A program made the translations under genes and the position numbers. The notes beneath the pieces were generated by a model. The model saw only the letters and a program-made list of their open reading frames with translations, ran no database searches and was not told the origin of the DNA. Below are positions 24,678 to 34,607 of a stretch of DNA of 64,000 nt, one piece after another; position 1 is the first letter of the stretch; every line of letters begins with the position of its first letter. Source of the DNA: Paracoccus thiocyanatus (lineage in GTDB: Bacteria > Pseudomonadota > Alphaproteobacteria > Rhodobacterales > Rhodobacteraceae); NCBI RefSeq assembly GCF_900156255.1, contig NZ_FTMK01000006.1:62001-126000 (forward strand), written 5' to 3'.

Positions 24678-25725
24678 CGTCGTCCAGGGGCTCGAATCCG
24701 GCGGGGACGGGCGCATGGCGAGCCCAGAAGGCCAGCACCTTGAACAACTGTCCCATTTCATCGGGCGCGGTCAAGCGATGAAGCGCGGCCATCGCGCCCG
24801 CGTCGCCAAGCCGCGCCAGGCGCTGCGCCCGCGTCTCGATCCCCAGCCGCTTCAGCCAACAGCCCTGCGCCACCAGGCGCGAGGGGCGGGCGCCCGCCGC
24901 CCGTGCCGCCGCGGCCAAGGGCGCGAAATCGACATGCGCGGTAAGGTCGGCCTGGCCCGGATGGGCCAGCGGGTCTTCGGGCAGGTGGCGGCGCAGGGCC
25001 TGGAAGGTGTCGCCCTGCCCGTCCCAGCCGCCATAGTCGATGACGATGGCGCAGCCGCCATGCGCGGCGATTCGCCCGGCAACCTGCGCGACGACGGGCC
25101 GCGCGTCGGGACAGGTTTCGCGGATCACCCCCTGGGGCGCTGCGGGCAGCGCGGCGCGGGGCGCGGGCACCAAGCCCATCTCCAGCCCGCCCCGGCCATC
25201 CAGCGCCACCACCCGCTCGGCCCAGCCCTGGGCGTCGCGCTGGAACTGGCGGATCGGCAGGGCGTCGAAGAACTCGTTGGCGACCAGGAACAGCGGCGCC
25301 TGCGGCAGCTGCGACACATCGTCCAGGTGGTCGATCCGGCCCAGCCTGTCGCGCTGCACCCGACGCAGGTGCGGCGAGGCTTCGACCAGCGCCACCCGCG
25401 CCGCCTGGGCCATGCCGGGCACGACGCGGATGGCGCGCAGGATGTCGGCCATCAGCGTGCCGCGTCCCGGCCCGATTTCCGCCAGGGTAAAAGGCGCGGG
25501 CCGGCCCTGGTCCAGCCAGGCTTGCGCCAGCGCCAGGCCGATCATCTCGCCGAAGATCTGGCTGATCTCGGGCGCGGTGGTGAAGTCGCCGGCCGCCCCA
25601 AACGGATCGCGGGTGGCGTAATAGCCGTGCTGGGGATGCAGCAGGCAAAGCCGCATGTATTCGTCCAGGGCCATCGGCCCCGACAGCCGGATCTGCGCAG
25701 CGATCAGGCGCCCCAGCGGCGTCAT
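24661..25725 (-). CDS. MidA/NDUFAF7-like SAM-dependent methyltransferase
   Basis: A 354-residue DUF185/COG1565 methyltransferase. It opens with [20 protein letters not shown] and [20 protein letters not shown]. The SAM motif is [20 protein letters not shown], followed by [17 protein letters not shown] and IVIDYGG. The human orthologue NDUFAF7 symmetrically dimethylates an arginine of complex I NDUFS2 during assembly. The matching arginine is present in NuoD of this window (Arg65, HRGTEK). The gene is tied by an ATGA overlap to lgt upstream and overlaps pgeF downstream. Confidence 0.88.
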   Translation of the reverse strand: MTPLGRLIAAQIRLSGPMALDEYMRLCLLHPQHGYYATRDPFGAAGDFTTAPEISQIFGEMIGLALAQAWLDQGRPAPFTLAEIGPGRGTLMADILRAIRVVPGMAQAARVALVEASPHLRRVQRDRLGRIDHLDDVSQLPQAPLFLVANEFFDALPIRQFQRDAQGWAERVVALDGRGGLEMGLVPAPRAALPAAPQGVIRETCPDARPVVAQVAGRIAAHGGCAIVIDYGGWDGQGDTFQALRRHLPEDPLAHPGQADLTAHVDFAPLAAAARAAGARPSRLVAQGCWLKRLGIETRAQRLARLGDAGAMAALHRLTAPDEMGQLFKVLAFWARHAPVPAGFEPLDDDADDA

Positions 25726-26612
25726 GCCGCGCCTTGCGGCACCGCCGGCCGGGCGCGGGCGCGGATCAGGAAGGCCAGCCCGACCAGCACCATCGGCAGC
25801 GACAGAAGCTGGCCCATGGTCACGCCCCAGACCGCCCCGCCCAGCACATGGCCCAGCGGATTGTCGGGGGTGATGAATTGCGCATCGGCCTGGCGGAAGA
25901 ACTCGACGACGAAACGCGACAGGCCATAGCCGATCAGGAACAGCCCCAGCGCCTGCCCCGGACGGCGCAGGCCCCCGGCCCGGACCAGCAGGAACAGCGC
26001 CGCGGCCAGCAGCACCCCCTCCAGCCCCGCCTCGTAAAGCTGGCTGGGGTGGCGGGCGCAGGGGCCGGTGATGCCGGGACAGTTCTGCGCCGCCTGGCCG
26101 GGAAAGACCACGCCCCAGGGCGCATCGGTCGGCCGGCCCCACAGTTCGGCATTGATGAAATTCGCCAGCCGGCCCAGCCCCAGCCCGATCGGCGTCGCCA
26201 CCGCCAGCGCATCCGCCAGCCGCAGCGCCGGGATGCCGTTGCGCCGGCAATACCACCAGGATGCCAGCACCACGCCAAGGAAACCGCCGTGAAAGGACAT
26301 GCCCCCCTGCCAGATCACCGGGATCTGCCCCGGATTGGCCAGGTAATAGCCCGGCTCGTAGAACAGCACGAAGCCCAGCCGCCCGCCCAGCACCACGCCA
26401 AGGATCACCCAGGTCAGCAATTCCTCGACCCGCGCGGGCGGCATCGGCGCGGCGTCGCCCCAAAGCCGCGGGCGCCGCATCAGCGCGACGATGATGCGCC
26501 AGCCGATCAGCAGCCCGGCCAGATAGGCCAGCGCATACCAGCGCAGCGAAAATTCCATGCCGAACAGGTGGATCGTGAAGATCTCGGGCGAGATGTCGGG
26601 AAAGGGGATCAT
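25722..26612 (-). CDS. lgt: Phosphatidylglycerol-prolipoprotein diacylglyceryl transferase
   Basis: Inner-membrane enzyme of 296 residues that attaches diacylglycerol to the lipobox cysteine of prolipoproteins. It has about seven membrane segments and the Lgt signatures [34 protein letters not shown] and [13 protein letters not shown], with catalytic His and Arg residues inside them. The start at 26612 follows GAGGAGCCC. It would act on the two predicted lipoproteins in this window (GH25 protein and the nuo-cluster lipoprotein). Confidence 0.94.
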   Translation of the reverse strand: MIPFPDISPEIFTIHLFGMEFSLRWYALAYLAGLLIGWRIIVALMRRPRLWGDAAPMPPARVEELLTWVILGVVLGGRLGFVLFYEPGYYLANPGQIPVIWQGGMSFHGGFLGVVLASWWYCRRNGIPALRLADALAVATPIGLGLGRLANFINAELWGRPTDAPWGVVFPGQAAQNCPGITGPCARHPSQLYEAGLEGVLLAAALFLLVRAGGLRRPGQALGLFLIGYGLSRFVVEFFRQADAQFITPDNPLGHVLGGAVWGVTMGQLLSLPMVLVGLAFLIRARARPAVPQGAA

Positions 26613-26738
26613 GGGCTCCTCGTGTCGGCGCGGGCAGGCTAAGCGGGTGCGGCCCGGTGTCAACCGGCGGCATCAGGCGATTGAACAGCCCCGCCCCCGA
26701 CGCCATATAGGGGGTCTCGCTGAACCGAAAGGCCCGCC

Positions 26739-27044
26739 ATGACCGCGAACAACCGCTTTCTCGACGATCTCTCGAAATTGATGACCAATGCCATGGGCGT
26801 GGCCCAGGGCGCCAAGGACGAGGCGCAGACCGCCTTCAACGGCTGGATCGACCGCTGGCTGGCCGAGCGCGACTTCGTCACCCGCGAAGAATTCGAGGCG
26901 GTGCGCGAAATGGCGATCAAGGCGCGGTCCGAGAATGCCGAGCTGCGCGCCCGGCTGGACGCGCTGGAAGGCAAGGGCGTGGCCTCGGTCCAGACCGCCG
27001 GCCCGCTTGGCGCCGGCGCGGCCGATGCCGGCGATCAGGGCTGA
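26739..27044 (+). CDS. ubiK: UbiK/BMFP family accessory factor
   Basis: A 101-residue protein of the BMFP (membrane fusogenic)/UbiK family, which in enterobacteria helps ubiquinone synthesis. The N-terminus FLDDLSKLMTNAMGVAQGA forms an amphipathic helix. ERDFVTREEFEAVREMAIKA and the heptad-like ENAELRARLDALE form a C-terminal coiled coil. The tail is Ala/Gly rich. It stands alone, convergent with the DUF6476 gene (10-bp tail overlap). Ubiquinone is the electron acceptor of complex I encoded later in the window. Confidence 0.85.
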   Translation: MTANNRFLDDLSKLMTNAMGVAQGAKDEAQTAFNGWIDRWLAERDFVTREEFEAVREMAIKARSENAELRARLDALEGKGVASVQTAGPLGAGAADAGDQG

Positions 27045-27340
27045 ACCGTTTCTCGCAGCCGACCCTGGCGGTCGTATAGCAGCACCGCGCCCGTTTCTGT
27101 CACCACCACCAGCCAGTCGCGGGCAAAGGTGACGGCGGCGGGCCGCGCCCCCTGGGGCAGCGCGACATGATCGGGCAGTTCGGGCAGCGGCGGCTGCGAC
27201 AGGCGCAGCCACAGCAGCGCCGCGATCACCAGCATGCCCAAGCCCATCACCGCAGCCAGGGCCGTGACCAGGATGCGCAGCCAGCGCAGCATCGGCAACG
27301 CTTCCTCTGGTCCCGCATCCAGCCTATTATCCCGTGCCAT
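27035..27340 (-). CDS. DUF6476 family single-pass membrane protein
   Basis: A 101-residue protein with one membrane segment (WLRILVTALAAVMGLGMLVI at about 20-39) and a short outer part ending in VVVTETGAVLLYDRQGRLRE. It matches the rhodobacterial DUF6476 family; no function is known. The ATG at 27340 is preceded by AAGGAT on the minus strand. This start codon overlaps that of rluD on the other strand inside CCATGG. Confidence 0.75.
   Translation of the reverse strand: MARDNRLDAGPEEALPMLRWLRILVTALAAVMGLGMLVIAALLWLRLSQPPLPELPDHVALPQGARPAAVTFARDWLVVVTETGAVLLYDRQGRLRETVQP
27325..27330 (+). promoter_or_regulatory. Possible -10 box for a leaderless rluD transcript
   Basis: TATTAT matches the sigma-70 -10 hexamer at 5/6 and ends 8 nt before the rluD ATG. 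Transcription would start at about the first base of the start codon. No convincing -35 hexamer is visible at 16-18 bp. Confidence 0.35.
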
Positions 27341-28364
27341 GGCCGAAATCCTTATCACCATCCCCGAAGGACTGTCCGAACGCCTTGATAAGGCGCTTGC
27401 CCTTGCCGCGCCAGAGCAGGCGGCGCTGTCGCGCTCGCGCCTGGCGAAACTGATCGCCGAGGGCGCGGTCCGGGGCCCCTTCGGCCCGGTCACGGACGGC
27501 AAGGCGCGGGCCGAGACCGGCGACTACCGGGTCGAGATCGGCGCGCCCGAGCCGCTGGAGGCGCAGCCCGAGCCGATCCCGCTTGCCATCGCCTATGAGG
27601 ATGCCGACCTGATCGTCGTGGACAAGCCCGCCGGCATGGTGGTCCATCCCGCGCCCGGCGCGCCCTCGGGCACGCTGGTCAATGCGCTGCTGGCGCATTG
27701 CGCGGGCAGCCTGTCGGGCATCGGCGGCGCGGCCCGGCCCGGCATCGTGCATCGCATCGACAAGGAAACCTCGGGCCTTTTGGTGGTGGCCAAGACCGAC
27801 CGCGCGCATCAGGGGCTGGCGCGGCAATTCGCCGACCACACGGCGCGGCGGCGCTACCTGGCCATCGCGCATGGCGTGATCGACCCGGCCGATGCGCGGC
27901 TGCGCGGCCTGCCCGGCCTGGGGTTCGAGCCGGGCGGCGTGCTGCGCATCGCCACGCTGATCGGCCGCCACCCCGGCGACCGGCAGCGCCAGGCGGTCAG
28001 CCTGCACAGCGGCCGACATGCCGTGACCCGCGCCCGCGTGATCGAGGCTTTCGGTACGCCCCCCGCCGCCATGCTGGTCGAATGCCGGCTGGAAACCGGG
28101 CGCACGCATCAAATCCGCGTGCATATGGCCCATGCGGGATTGGGACTGGTCGGCGACCCGGTCTATGGTGGCAACCGGCGGGCCTCGGTCCGGGCGCTGG
28201 GGGCAGACGGCGCCGCCGCCGTCGCCGCCTTCCCGCGCCAGGCGCTGCATGCGGCCGAGCTGGGCTTTGACCATCCGGTCAGCGGGCAGGCGCTGGCCTT
28301 TGCCAGTCCGCTGCCGCCCGACATGGCCGGATTGCTGGCAACGCTGCGCGCGGGACCGGGCTGA
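27339..28364 (+). CDS. rluD: 23S rRNA pseudouridine synthase RluD family
   Basis: Pseudouridine synthase of 341 residues modifying large-subunit rRNA (E. coli RluD acts at 1911/1915/1917). An S4 RNA-binding domain (ITIPEGLSERLDKALALAAP, then SRSRLAKLI) precedes the catalytic domain. Catalytic Asp141 is in GIVHRIDKETSGLLVVAKT. Later strings are ARRRYLAIAHG and ECRLETGRTHQIRVHMAH. No ribosome-binding site precedes the ATG; TATTAT lies 8 nt before it, suggesting a leaderless mRNA. Its ATG overlaps the divergent start of the DUF6476 gene. Confidence 0.9.
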   Translation: MAEILITIPEGLSERLDKALALAAPEQAALSRSRLAKLIAEGAVRGPFGPVTDGKARAETGDYRVEIGAPEPLEAQPEPIPLAIAYEDADLIVVDKPAGMVVHPAPGAPSGTLVNALLAHCAGSLSGIGGAARPGIVHRIDKETSGLLVVAKTDRAHQGLARQFADHTARRRYLAIAHGVIDPADARLRGLPGLGFEPGGVLRIATLIGRHPGDRQRQAVSLHSGRHAVTRARVIEAFGTPPAAMLVECRLETGRTHQIRVHMAHAGLGLVGDPVYGGNRRASVRALGADGAAAVAAFPRQALHAAELGFDHPVSGQALAFASPLPPDMAGLLATLRAGPG

Positions 28365-28430
28365 CGGAACCCCCGCCGCGGCGATCGCGTTCACAATTAC
28401 CCGCCCAGGCGCGGGACAGGGAATTTTCTG

Positions 28431-29336
28431 ATGGCAAACTATACCAACCTTCCGGCACCCAGCCCCGAACAGGGCCTGAACCGCTATTTGCAGGAAATCC
28501 GCAAGTTCCCGCTGCTGGAGCCGGAAGAGGAATACATGCTGGCCAAGGCCTGGGTCGACCATCAGGATGCCGAGGCGGCGCAGCGGCTGGTAACAAGCCA
28601 CCTGCGGCTGGCCGCCAAGATCGCCATGGGCTATCGCGGCTATGGCCTGCCCCAGGCCGAGGTCATATCCGAGGCCAATGTGGGCCTGATGCAGGCGGTC
28701 AAGCGCTTTGACCCGGAACGGGGCTTTCGCCTGGCCACCTATGCGATGTGGTGGATCCGCGCCTCGATCCAGGAATATATCCTGCGCTCGTGGTCGCTGG
28801 TGAAGATGGGGACCACCTCGGCCCAGAAGAAGCTGTTCTTCAACCTGCGCAAGGCCAAGTCCAAGCTGGGCGCGCTGGAAGAAGGCGACCTGCGTCCCGA
28901 AAACGTCGCCCAGATCGCCCATGACCTGAACGTGACCGAGCGAGAGGTCATCGACATGAACCGCCGGCTTTCGGGGGGCGACGCCTCGTTGAACGCCACG
29001 GTGGGCGCGGGCGACGGCGAATCGACGGCGCAATGGCAGGACTGGCTGGAGGACGAGGATGCCGACCAGGCCGAAGCCTTTGCCGAAGCCGACGAGCTTT
29101 CGACGCGGCGCGAGATGCTGATCGCCGCCATGGACGTGCTCAACGACCGCGAAAAGGACATCCTGATGGAGCGGCGGCTGCGCGACGATCCGATGACGCT
29201 GGAAGAGCTTTCGACGCGCTACGAGGTCTCGCGCGAGCGCATCCGCCAGATCGAGGTCCGCGCCTTTGAAAAGCTGCAAGGCCGTATCCGGGACCTGGCG
29301 CGCGAACGCGGCATGGCCGTGCCCGAAACCGCCTGA
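28431..29336 (+). CDS. rpoH: Heat-shock sigma factor RpoH (sigma-32)
   Basis: Alternative sigma factor of 301 residues directing RNA polymerase to heat-shock promoters. Region 2 is GYGLPQAEVISEANVGLMQA then FRLATYAMWWIRASIQEYIL. The RpoH box QKKLFFNLR occupies 132-140 and separates it from housekeeping sigma factors. Region 4 ends with LEELSTRYEVSRERIRQIEV. The ATG at 28431 follows AGGGAA. It is likely to control genes such as the Hsp20 gene in this window. Alphaproteobacteria often have two RpoH copies; which one this is cannot be decided here. Confidence 0.93.
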   Translation: MANYTNLPAPSPEQGLNRYLQEIRKFPLLEPEEEYMLAKAWVDHQDAEAAQRLVTSHLRLAAKIAMGYRGYGLPQAEVISEANVGLMQAVKRFDPERGFRLATYAMWWIRASIQEYILRSWSLVKMGTTSAQKKLFFNLRKAKSKLGALEEGDLRPENVAQIAHDLNVTEREVIDMNRRLSGGDASLNATVGAGDGESTAQWQDWLEDEDADQAEAFAEADELSTRREMLIAAMDVLNDREKDILMERRLRDDPMTLEELSTRYEVSRERIRQIEVRAFEKLQGRIRDLARERGMAVPETA

Positions 29337-29651
29337 CCCGCGATTGCGCGCCCTTGTCCCCGCGACCTGCCGGCTGACGGTTCCCACCCGAACGCGCAGC
29401 CGGCGGGCGGCCCCGGTCGATGCCCGATGCTGTCCGTGCCCGGGCCTTGGCCGCGGCGCCGGATCAGCAATGTTTCGCGCCAAGGCGGCACCAGGACGCG
29501 GCGGGAAAACTGGTGCCGCCCGCGCCCCGCTATGGACGCCGCCGCCCGCCAAGCCAGCACCGGCGCGAATTATCGCGACCGCAGGCAGAGTTGACCGCCG
29601 GCCGGCTTGGCTTATGGTCGGGACAAGACAGCAAGGGCCGATGGCGCGGAC
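29337..29651. other. 315-bp intergenic region after rpoH
   Basis: No gene is recognisable. The sequence is GC-rich with short inverted repeats but no clear T-tailed terminator after rpoH. Its right end holds the predicted promoter for the following membrane-protein gene. Open frames crossing it have no family resemblance and are not called. Confidence 0.5.
29591..29618 (+). promoter_or_regulatory. Predicted promoter of the downstream membrane-protein gene
   Basis: TTGACC (29591-29596) and TATGGT (29613-29618) are 16 bp apart, matching 5/6 and 4/6 of the sigma-70 hexamers. The transcript would start near 29625, giving a leader of about 27 nt to the ATG at 29652. Confidence 0.45.
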
Positions 29652-30671
29652 ATGACGGCGCTGAACCAATATCAACGGCTGGAAGCCGCGGGAATCTGGC
29701 GCGAGACGCCGAAATCGCAGTTGCGCGACGTGATCGTTTCCTTTGGCGATGCGACGCTGGTCCTGGCCGATCCCCGCTCGGAAATGCCGCTGGCGCATTG
29801 GTCCCTGCCGGCCGTCACCCGGCTTAACCCCGGCAAGCTGCCGGCGCGCTATGCGCCGGGCGGACCCGAGGCGGGCGAAGAGCTGGAAATTGACGACGAG
29901 CTGATGATCTCGGCCATTTCCAAGGTGCATCGGGTGATCGAGGCCAGCAAGCCGCATCCGGGCCGCCTGCGGGGCGGGCTGATGCTGGGGGCTGCCGCGG
30001 TGATGGCGCTTGTGGCGCTGTTCTGGGTGCCGCCGGCACTGGTGCGTCATGCCGCCGACATCGCCCCGCCGGCGCAGCGGGCCGAAATCGGCCGTCTGGT
30101 GCTGGCCGAGATCGCCAAGACCACCGGCAGCCCCTGTTCGCGCCCGGCCGGCGACATGGTGCGCCAGAAGCTGGCGATGCGGCTGATCGGCCCGGATGCG
30201 CAGGTGGTGGTGGTGCCGGCCACGCTGCGGGGGGCGATCCGCCTGCCCGGTCCCATTACCGTCATCGGCGAGGATCTGGTCGAAGGCCAGGTCACGCCCG
30301 AAGCCGCGGCCGGCCATATCCTTGCGGCGCAGGCCGTGGCGGCCTGGCATGACCCGCTGCTGGCTGCGCTGCGCCATGCCGGGCCGCGTGCGACCTTTCA
30401 CCTGCTGACCGCGGGAACCCTGCCGGCGAAATCGCTGGCGGGCTATGGCGAAAAGCTGCTGGCCGATCCCGCCCCCCGCCCCGAGGACGAGCCGCTGCTG
30501 GCCTATTTCACCCGCGCCGGCATTTCCAGCGAACCCTATGCCCGCTCGCTGGACCCGACCGGCGAGGCGGTGCTGGGCCTGATCGAGGCGGACCCCTTTC
30601 GCACGACCGAGCCGCGGCCGGTGCTGGGCGACCGCGAATGGCTGGCGCTGCAAGAAATCTGCGACCAATAG
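29652..30671 (+). CDS. Membrane-anchored protein, rhodobacterial, unknown function
   Basis: A 339-residue protein I cannot assign to a characterised family. Residues 1-105 are soluble (LNQYQRLEAAGIWRETPKSQ, then DVIVSFGDATLVLADP). One membrane segment at about 109-126 (GGLMLGAAAVMALVALFWVP) follows. A C-terminal domain with VVVPATLRGAIRLPGPITVI and LVEGQVTPEAAAGHILA looks like a degenerate peptidase- or chaperone-type domain, but no catalytic motif is clear. The start at 29652 has a weak ribosome-binding site. It converges with the SPOR gene, 7 bp away. Confidence 0.78.
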   Translation: MTALNQYQRLEAAGIWRETPKSQLRDVIVSFGDATLVLADPRSEMPLAHWSLPAVTRLNPGKLPARYAPGGPEAGEELEIDDELMISAISKVHRVIEASKPHPGRLRGGLMLGAAAVMALVALFWVPPALVRHAADIAPPAQRAEIGRLVLAEIAKTTGSPCSRPAGDMVRQKLAMRLIGPDAQVVVVPATLRGAIRLPGPITVIGEDLVEGQVTPEAAAGHILAAQAVAAWHDPLLAALRHAGPRATFHLLTAGTLPAKSLAGYGEKLLADPAPRPEDEPLLAYFTRAGISSEPYARSLDPTGEAVLGLIEADPFRTTEPRPVLGDREWLALQEICDQ

Positions 30672-30678
30672 GCGCGGG

Positions 30679-31755
30679 TCAGCGCGGGAAGGCATCGCGA
30701 AACCCGGCCTTGCGGATGCCGTCCAAGGCGCGGACGATGCTTTCGCGATCGGCAAAGGGGCCGGCCATCAGGAATTCGACCTCGCGGCCGCCGATGCGAT
30801 CCTTGCCGCGCAGGACCGGATAGCCCATGGCCGCAACGCGGGCCGCCGCGCGTTCGGCGTTTCGCGCATCGGCGAAGCTGCCGATCTGGACATAGCGCGC
30901 ACCGGCGGGAATCAAGCCGGGGCGCGCCGGCGGCGGGGGGTCCGGCGACGCCCTGCCGACCGCAGGCCGCGCCGGGGCAGCCGGCGCCGGCGATTTCCGC
31001 TGCGGCTGGTCGGCCGCGGGACTGGTCGCCGGGGTCTGCGCCGCCTGGTCCGACATTTCCATGTCACCCGCCACCGCGGGCTGGTCGGCGGGCTGGTCGG
31101 GGCGCGCGTCGGCGGTGGTATCCTTCGGCACCGGGGAAATGCTGCCGATCGGGCGCATGAAGCTGAGCCGCGACAGGGCGGAATCCGGCAGGGACGCGCA
31201 ATAGCCCTGTGTCGGGTCGTCCAGCCCCGGCACCCCGCCGGCATGGTCATAGCCCAGCAATTCGCACAGCCGGCGGTTCGGATGCAGCGTGCCGCCCATG
31301 CTTTGGCGCAGCGCAGGCACAGCCGCCAGCGTGGCCCGCAGCGCATCCAGCGGGGCCGTGGAATCGGGTTCCGGCCCCAAGTCGGGCAATTGCTCCATCG
31401 GGCGGGGATCGCTGGCAAGTTCGCCGGGGCGCAGATTGGGCACCACCTGCCGGGTAAGCGCTTCTTCCAGCAACTCGGCACTGCTGCGGCCGGCATCGGG
31501 GTCCAGCGCCCGCAGCCGGGGCTTGCCGTCCAGCCCGCGCGCCGAAAGGGTCGGCGGATAGCCGCAGATCGGCGTGCCGTCGCGTGCCAGCCGCGCCATC
31601 CAGCCGCCCGCATCGTCGCGCAAGAAGACGCAGCCGCGGCTGTCGATATATTGCCGCGACGTGAAATTGGCCGGCGGCTCTTCGGCCGGCCGGGGCACCT
31701 GCGCCAGCGCAAGCCCCGGCAGCAGCGCCAGCATCAGCCACAGAATCGCGCGCAT
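30679..31755 (-). CDS. Exported SPOR-domain protein
   Basis: A 358-residue protein with a cleavable signal peptide (RAILWLMLALLPGLALAQ, residues 2-19). A Cys-containing N-terminal domain (SRGCVFLRDDAGGWMARLAR) is followed by a long Pro/Ala/Asp-rich linker at about 210-285. The SPOR domain at the C-terminus begins RYVQIGSFADARNAERAAAR and contains YPVLRGKDRIGGREVEFLM. SPOR domains bind denuded septal peptidoglycan, so a periplasmic role in division or wall remodelling is likely. It has no obvious operon partner. Confidence 0.83.
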   Translation of the reverse strand: MRAILWLMLALLPGLALAQVPRPAEEPPANFTSRQYIDSRGCVFLRDDAGGWMARLARDGTPICGYPPTLSARGLDGKPRLRALDPDAGRSSAELLEEALTRQVVPNLRPGELASDPRPMEQLPDLGPEPDSTAPLDALRATLAAVPALRQSMGGTLHPNRRLCELLGYDHAGGVPGLDDPTQGYCASLPDSALSRLSFMRPIGSISPVPKDTTADARPDQPADQPAVAGDMEMSDQAAQTPATSPAADQPQRKSPAPAAPARPAVGRASPDPPPPARPGLIPAGARYVQIGSFADARNAERAAARVAAMGYPVLRGKDRIGGREVEFLMAGPFADRESIVRALDGIRKAGFRDAFPR

Positions 31756-31825
31756 CGCCCATCCCTCGAATCACTTCTGATCCGGTGATAGGCCGAAACC
31801 CCTGAAGGCCCGGTTAATGCAGCCG

Positions 31826-32461
31826 TTATTTCGTGCCGAACATGCGGTCCCCGGCATCGCCCAGACCCGGCACGATATAGCCGTGCTCGTCCAGCCGCTC
31901 GTCCAGCGCCGCGGTCACGATCGGCACGTCGGGATGGGCTTCGCGCATCCGCGCCACCCCTTCGGGCGAGGCGAGCAGGCACAGGAATCGCAGGTTGCGC
32001 GCCCCCGCCGCCTTGAGCAGGTCGATGGCCGCGACCGAGGAATTGCCGGTAGCCAGCATCGGATCGACGACGATGGTCATACGTGCATCCAATGCGCTGG
32101 GAACCTTGGAGTAATACTGCACCGGCTGCAACGTTTCGGGGTCGCGGTAAAGCCCGATGAAGCCGACGCGCGCGGCCGGGATCAGCTCAAGGATGCCGTC
32201 CATCAGCCCGTTCCCGGCCCGCAGGATCGAGATCAGCGCCAGCTTCTTGCCCTCCAGCGTGGGCGCCTGCATCTCGCAAAGCGGGGTCTCGATGCGGATC
32301 GTCGTCATCTCCAGCTCGCGCGTAACCTCATAGGCCAGAAGCAGGCTGATCTCGCGCAGCAGGCGGCGGAAACCGGCGGTCGAGGTCGATTTGTCGCGCA
32401 TCAGCGTCAGCTTGTGCTGCACCAGCGGGTGATCGACGACGGTCAGGTGCGCTTGGGTCAT
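31826..32461 (-). CDS. upp: Uracil phosphoribosyltransferase
   Basis: Converts uracil and PRPP to UMP in pyrimidine salvage. The 211-residue protein shows [20 protein letters not shown], the PRPP loop [20 protein letters not shown], and the C-terminal uracil-site region [20 protein letters not shown]. It is the last gene of the salvage operon, joined to add by an ATGA overlap. It recovers uracil released by the operon's phosphorylase. Confidence 0.95.
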   Translation of the reverse strand: MTQAHLTVVDHPLVQHKLTLMRDKSTSTAGFRRLLREISLLLAYEVTRELEMTTIRIETPLCEMQAPTLEGKKLALISILRAGNGLMDGILELIPAARVGFIGLYRDPETLQPVQYYSKVPSALDARMTIVVDPMLATGNSSVAAIDLLKAAGARNLRFLCLLASPEGVARMREAHPDVPIVTAALDERLDEHGYIVPGLGDAGDRMFGTK

Positions 32462-33426
32462 GTCAGTTCCTTTCGCAGGCGGGTTCGGGTGGTCGGGTCG
32501 CAGAAGGCCGCGTCGACGGCCCATAGGTTCATCTGCCGAAACTCGGCCTCGGCCCAGCCAAAGGCATCGGCAAGGCGTTGATATTCCTGCGACAGCGTGG
32601 TGTGGAAGAACGGCGGATCGTCGGTCGAGACGGTGACGCGCACGCCCGCGTCGGCCAGCCGGGCGATGGGATGGGCGGCCCAGTCCCGCACCAGCCCCAG
32701 CGCCACGTTCGAGCCGGGGCAAAGTTCCAGCGTGATCCCGCGTTCGGCCAGGTCGCGCAGCAGCGCCGCGTCCTCGACGGCGCGGATGCCGTGGCCGATA
32801 CGGGTGACGCCAAGCGCCAGCGCGGCGCGGATCGATTGCGGCCCGCGCCATTCGCCGGCATGGGCAGTCAGGCCCAGCCCGGCTTCGCGCGCGCAGTCGA
32901 AGGCCCAGGCGAAATCTGCCAGTTCGCCCACATCCTCGGCCCCGGCGATGCCCAGGCCCGCCACCCAGCCGCCCGAGGTTTCGGCGGCACAGATCGCGGT
33001 CTTGCGGGCGCGCTCGGGGCCGAAATGGCGGATGCAGGTCAGCACGGCGCGGCTGGCGATGCCGTCGCGCTCGGCCTGGGCGGCGGCCTCCTCCATGGCG
33101 GCGAGGTAGTCGCGCCAGGCCGGCAGGTCGGCGCCGCCGCAGAACTCGGGCGAGACGAAAAGCTCGGCATAGATCGCGCCCTGATCGGCGCATTGCGCAA
33201 GCACCTCGGACAGCAGCCGGGCATAGTCCCGCGGCGTGGCCAGGACCGAGGCCGCGGCTTCGTAAACCCGCAGAAAGTCCTTGAAATCGCGCCAGGCATA
33301 GGCGCCGCATTCATCGAAGATGCCGCCGATGTCGCGGTGCTTTTCGGCCGCAAGCGCCCGGATGAAGCCGGGGGGCGCCGCGCCCTCCAGGTGCAGGTGC
33401 AACTCGATCTTCTTCAGCGATTTCAC
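32458..33426 (-). CDS. add: Adenosine deaminase
   Basis: Zinc hydrolase of 322 residues that deaminates adenosine to inosine. Metal and catalytic motifs are [17 protein letters not shown] near the N-terminus, [25 protein letters not shown], and [19 protein letters not shown]. The start is a GTG at 33426 overlapping the deoB stop as GTGA, with GGAGG nearby; no ATG fits before the HLHLEG motif. Some members act on adenine instead, but the context of nucleoside salvage favours adenosine. Confidence 0.9.
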   Translation of the reverse strand: MKSLKKIELHLHLEGAAPPGFIRALAAEKHRDIGGIFDECGAYAWRDFKDFLRVYEAAASVLATPRDYARLLSEVLAQCADQGAIYAELFVSPEFCGGADLPAWRDYLAAMEEAAAQAERDGIASRAVLTCIRHFGPERARKTAICAAETSGGWVAGLGIAGAEDVGELADFAWAFDCAREAGLGLTAHAGEWRGPQSIRAALALGVTRIGHGIRAVEDAALLRDLAERGITLELCPGSNVALGLVRDWAAHPIARLADAGVRVTVSTDDPPFFHTTLSQEYQRLADAFGWAEAEFRQMNLWAVDAAFCDPTTRTRLRKELT

Positions 33427-34607
33427 AGGAACGACCTCCCCGGCCCGACCGGCGGCAGGCGAAGGTGCGAGGCGACCGAGGCGGCGATGTCGGCGAAACC
33501 GACCTGGCCGATTTCGCGCGCGCCATAGCCCCAGCCCAGCACCGGCACGCGTTCGCGCGTGTGGTCGGTGCCGGGCCAGGTCGGGTCGTTGCCGTGATCG
33601 GCGGTAAAGATCGCCAGGTCGCCCGGCCGCAGCCGCGCCATCAGCGCACCGGCCACGCCATCGAACCATTCCAGCGCCGCCGCATAGCCCGCCACGTCGC
33701 GGCGATGGCCGTAAAGGCTGTCGAACTCGACAAAATTGGCGAAGGTCAGGCTGCCCTGTTCGGCCTGATCCGCCAAGGCCAGCAGATGGCCGGCCAGGTC
33801 GGCGTCCGAGCGGCCCTTGTGCAGGCGGCCGATGCCGCGATGCGAGAAGATGTCGCCGATCTTGCCGACCGCATGGGTCGCCCGCCCAGCATCCTGCGCC
33901 ACGTCCAAAAGCGTGGGGCGGGGCGGGGCGATGGCATAGTCGCGCCGGTTCGGGGTGCGGGCAAAGCTGCCCTCGGCGCCCAGGAAGGGGCGGGCGATGA
34001 CCCGGCCCACCCGCATCGGATGGACCATGGCGGCCACGGCCTGACAAAGCCGATAGAGCCGGTCCAGGCCAAAGGCGTCCTCATGCGCGGCGATCTGCAA
34101 CACGCTGTCGGCCGAGGTATAGCAGATCGGCCAGCCGCTGCGCAGATGTTCGGCCCCCAGCCGGGCGATGATCTCGGTCCCCGAGGCATGTTCGTCGCCC
34201 AGGATGCCGCCGGTCCCCGCTTCCTGCGCGATGCGGGCGCTGAGATCGGGCGGAAAGGCCGGGCGGGTATCGGGGAAATAATGCCATTCCCAAGGCACCG
34301 GCACGCCGGCGATTTCCCAATGGCCCGAGGGGGTGTCCTTGCCGCGCGAGATCTGGGTCGCGGCCCCCCACAGCCCCTGCGGCCGGGCGCCGAGGCCCGG
34401 CGCCGCCTCGTCGCTGGCCAGCCGGATCGCGGCGCCCAGGCCCAGGGCGTCCAGATGCGGCATGGTGAGCGGGCGCGCCTGGGCGATATGGGCCAGGGTG
34501 TTCGCGCCGGTATCGGGCTGGCCGGCATTGAAATAGCCCCCCGCATCGGGCGCGCCGCCGATGCCCACGGAATCCATCACGATCAGAAAGGCGCGTCGGT
34601 CGGTCAT
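33423..34607 (-). CDS. deoB: Phosphopentomutase
   Basis: Mn-dependent alkaline-phosphatase-superfamily enzyme of 394 residues that interconverts (deoxy)ribose 1- and 5-phosphate. Visible strings are [15 protein letters not shown] (metal Asp), [37 protein letters not shown] with the phosphorylated Thr, and [20 protein letters not shown]. It processes sugar phosphate made by DeoA upstream. Both ends have 4-bp overlaps within the salvage operon. Confidence 0.95.
   Translation of the reverse strand: MTDRRAFLIVMDSVGIGGAPDAGGYFNAGQPDTGANTLAHIAQARPLTMPHLDALGLGAAIRLASDEAAPGLGARPQGLWGAATQISRGKDTPSGHWEIAGVPVPWEWHYFPDTRPAFPPDLSARIAQEAGTGGILGDEHASGTEIIARLGAEHLRSGWPICYTSADSVLQIAAHEDAFGLDRLYRLCQAVAAMVHPMRVGRVIARPFLGAEGSFARTPNRRDYAIAPPRPTLLDVAQDAGRATHAVGKIGDIFSHRGIGRLHKGRSDADLAGHLLALADQAEQGSLTFANFVEFDSLYGHRRDVAGYAAALEWFDGVAGALMARLRPGDLAIFTADHGNDPTWPGTDHTRERVPVLGWGYGAREIGQVGFADIAASVASHLRLPPVGPGRSFL

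Noticed and set aside
27327..30755. Open minus-strand frame of 1142 codons across rluD, rpoH and the membrane-protein gene
   Set aside because: It is shadow sequence opposite three well-supported genes. The protein is repetitive Gly/Arg/His/Gln without family resemblance, the usual result of high GC at third codon positions.
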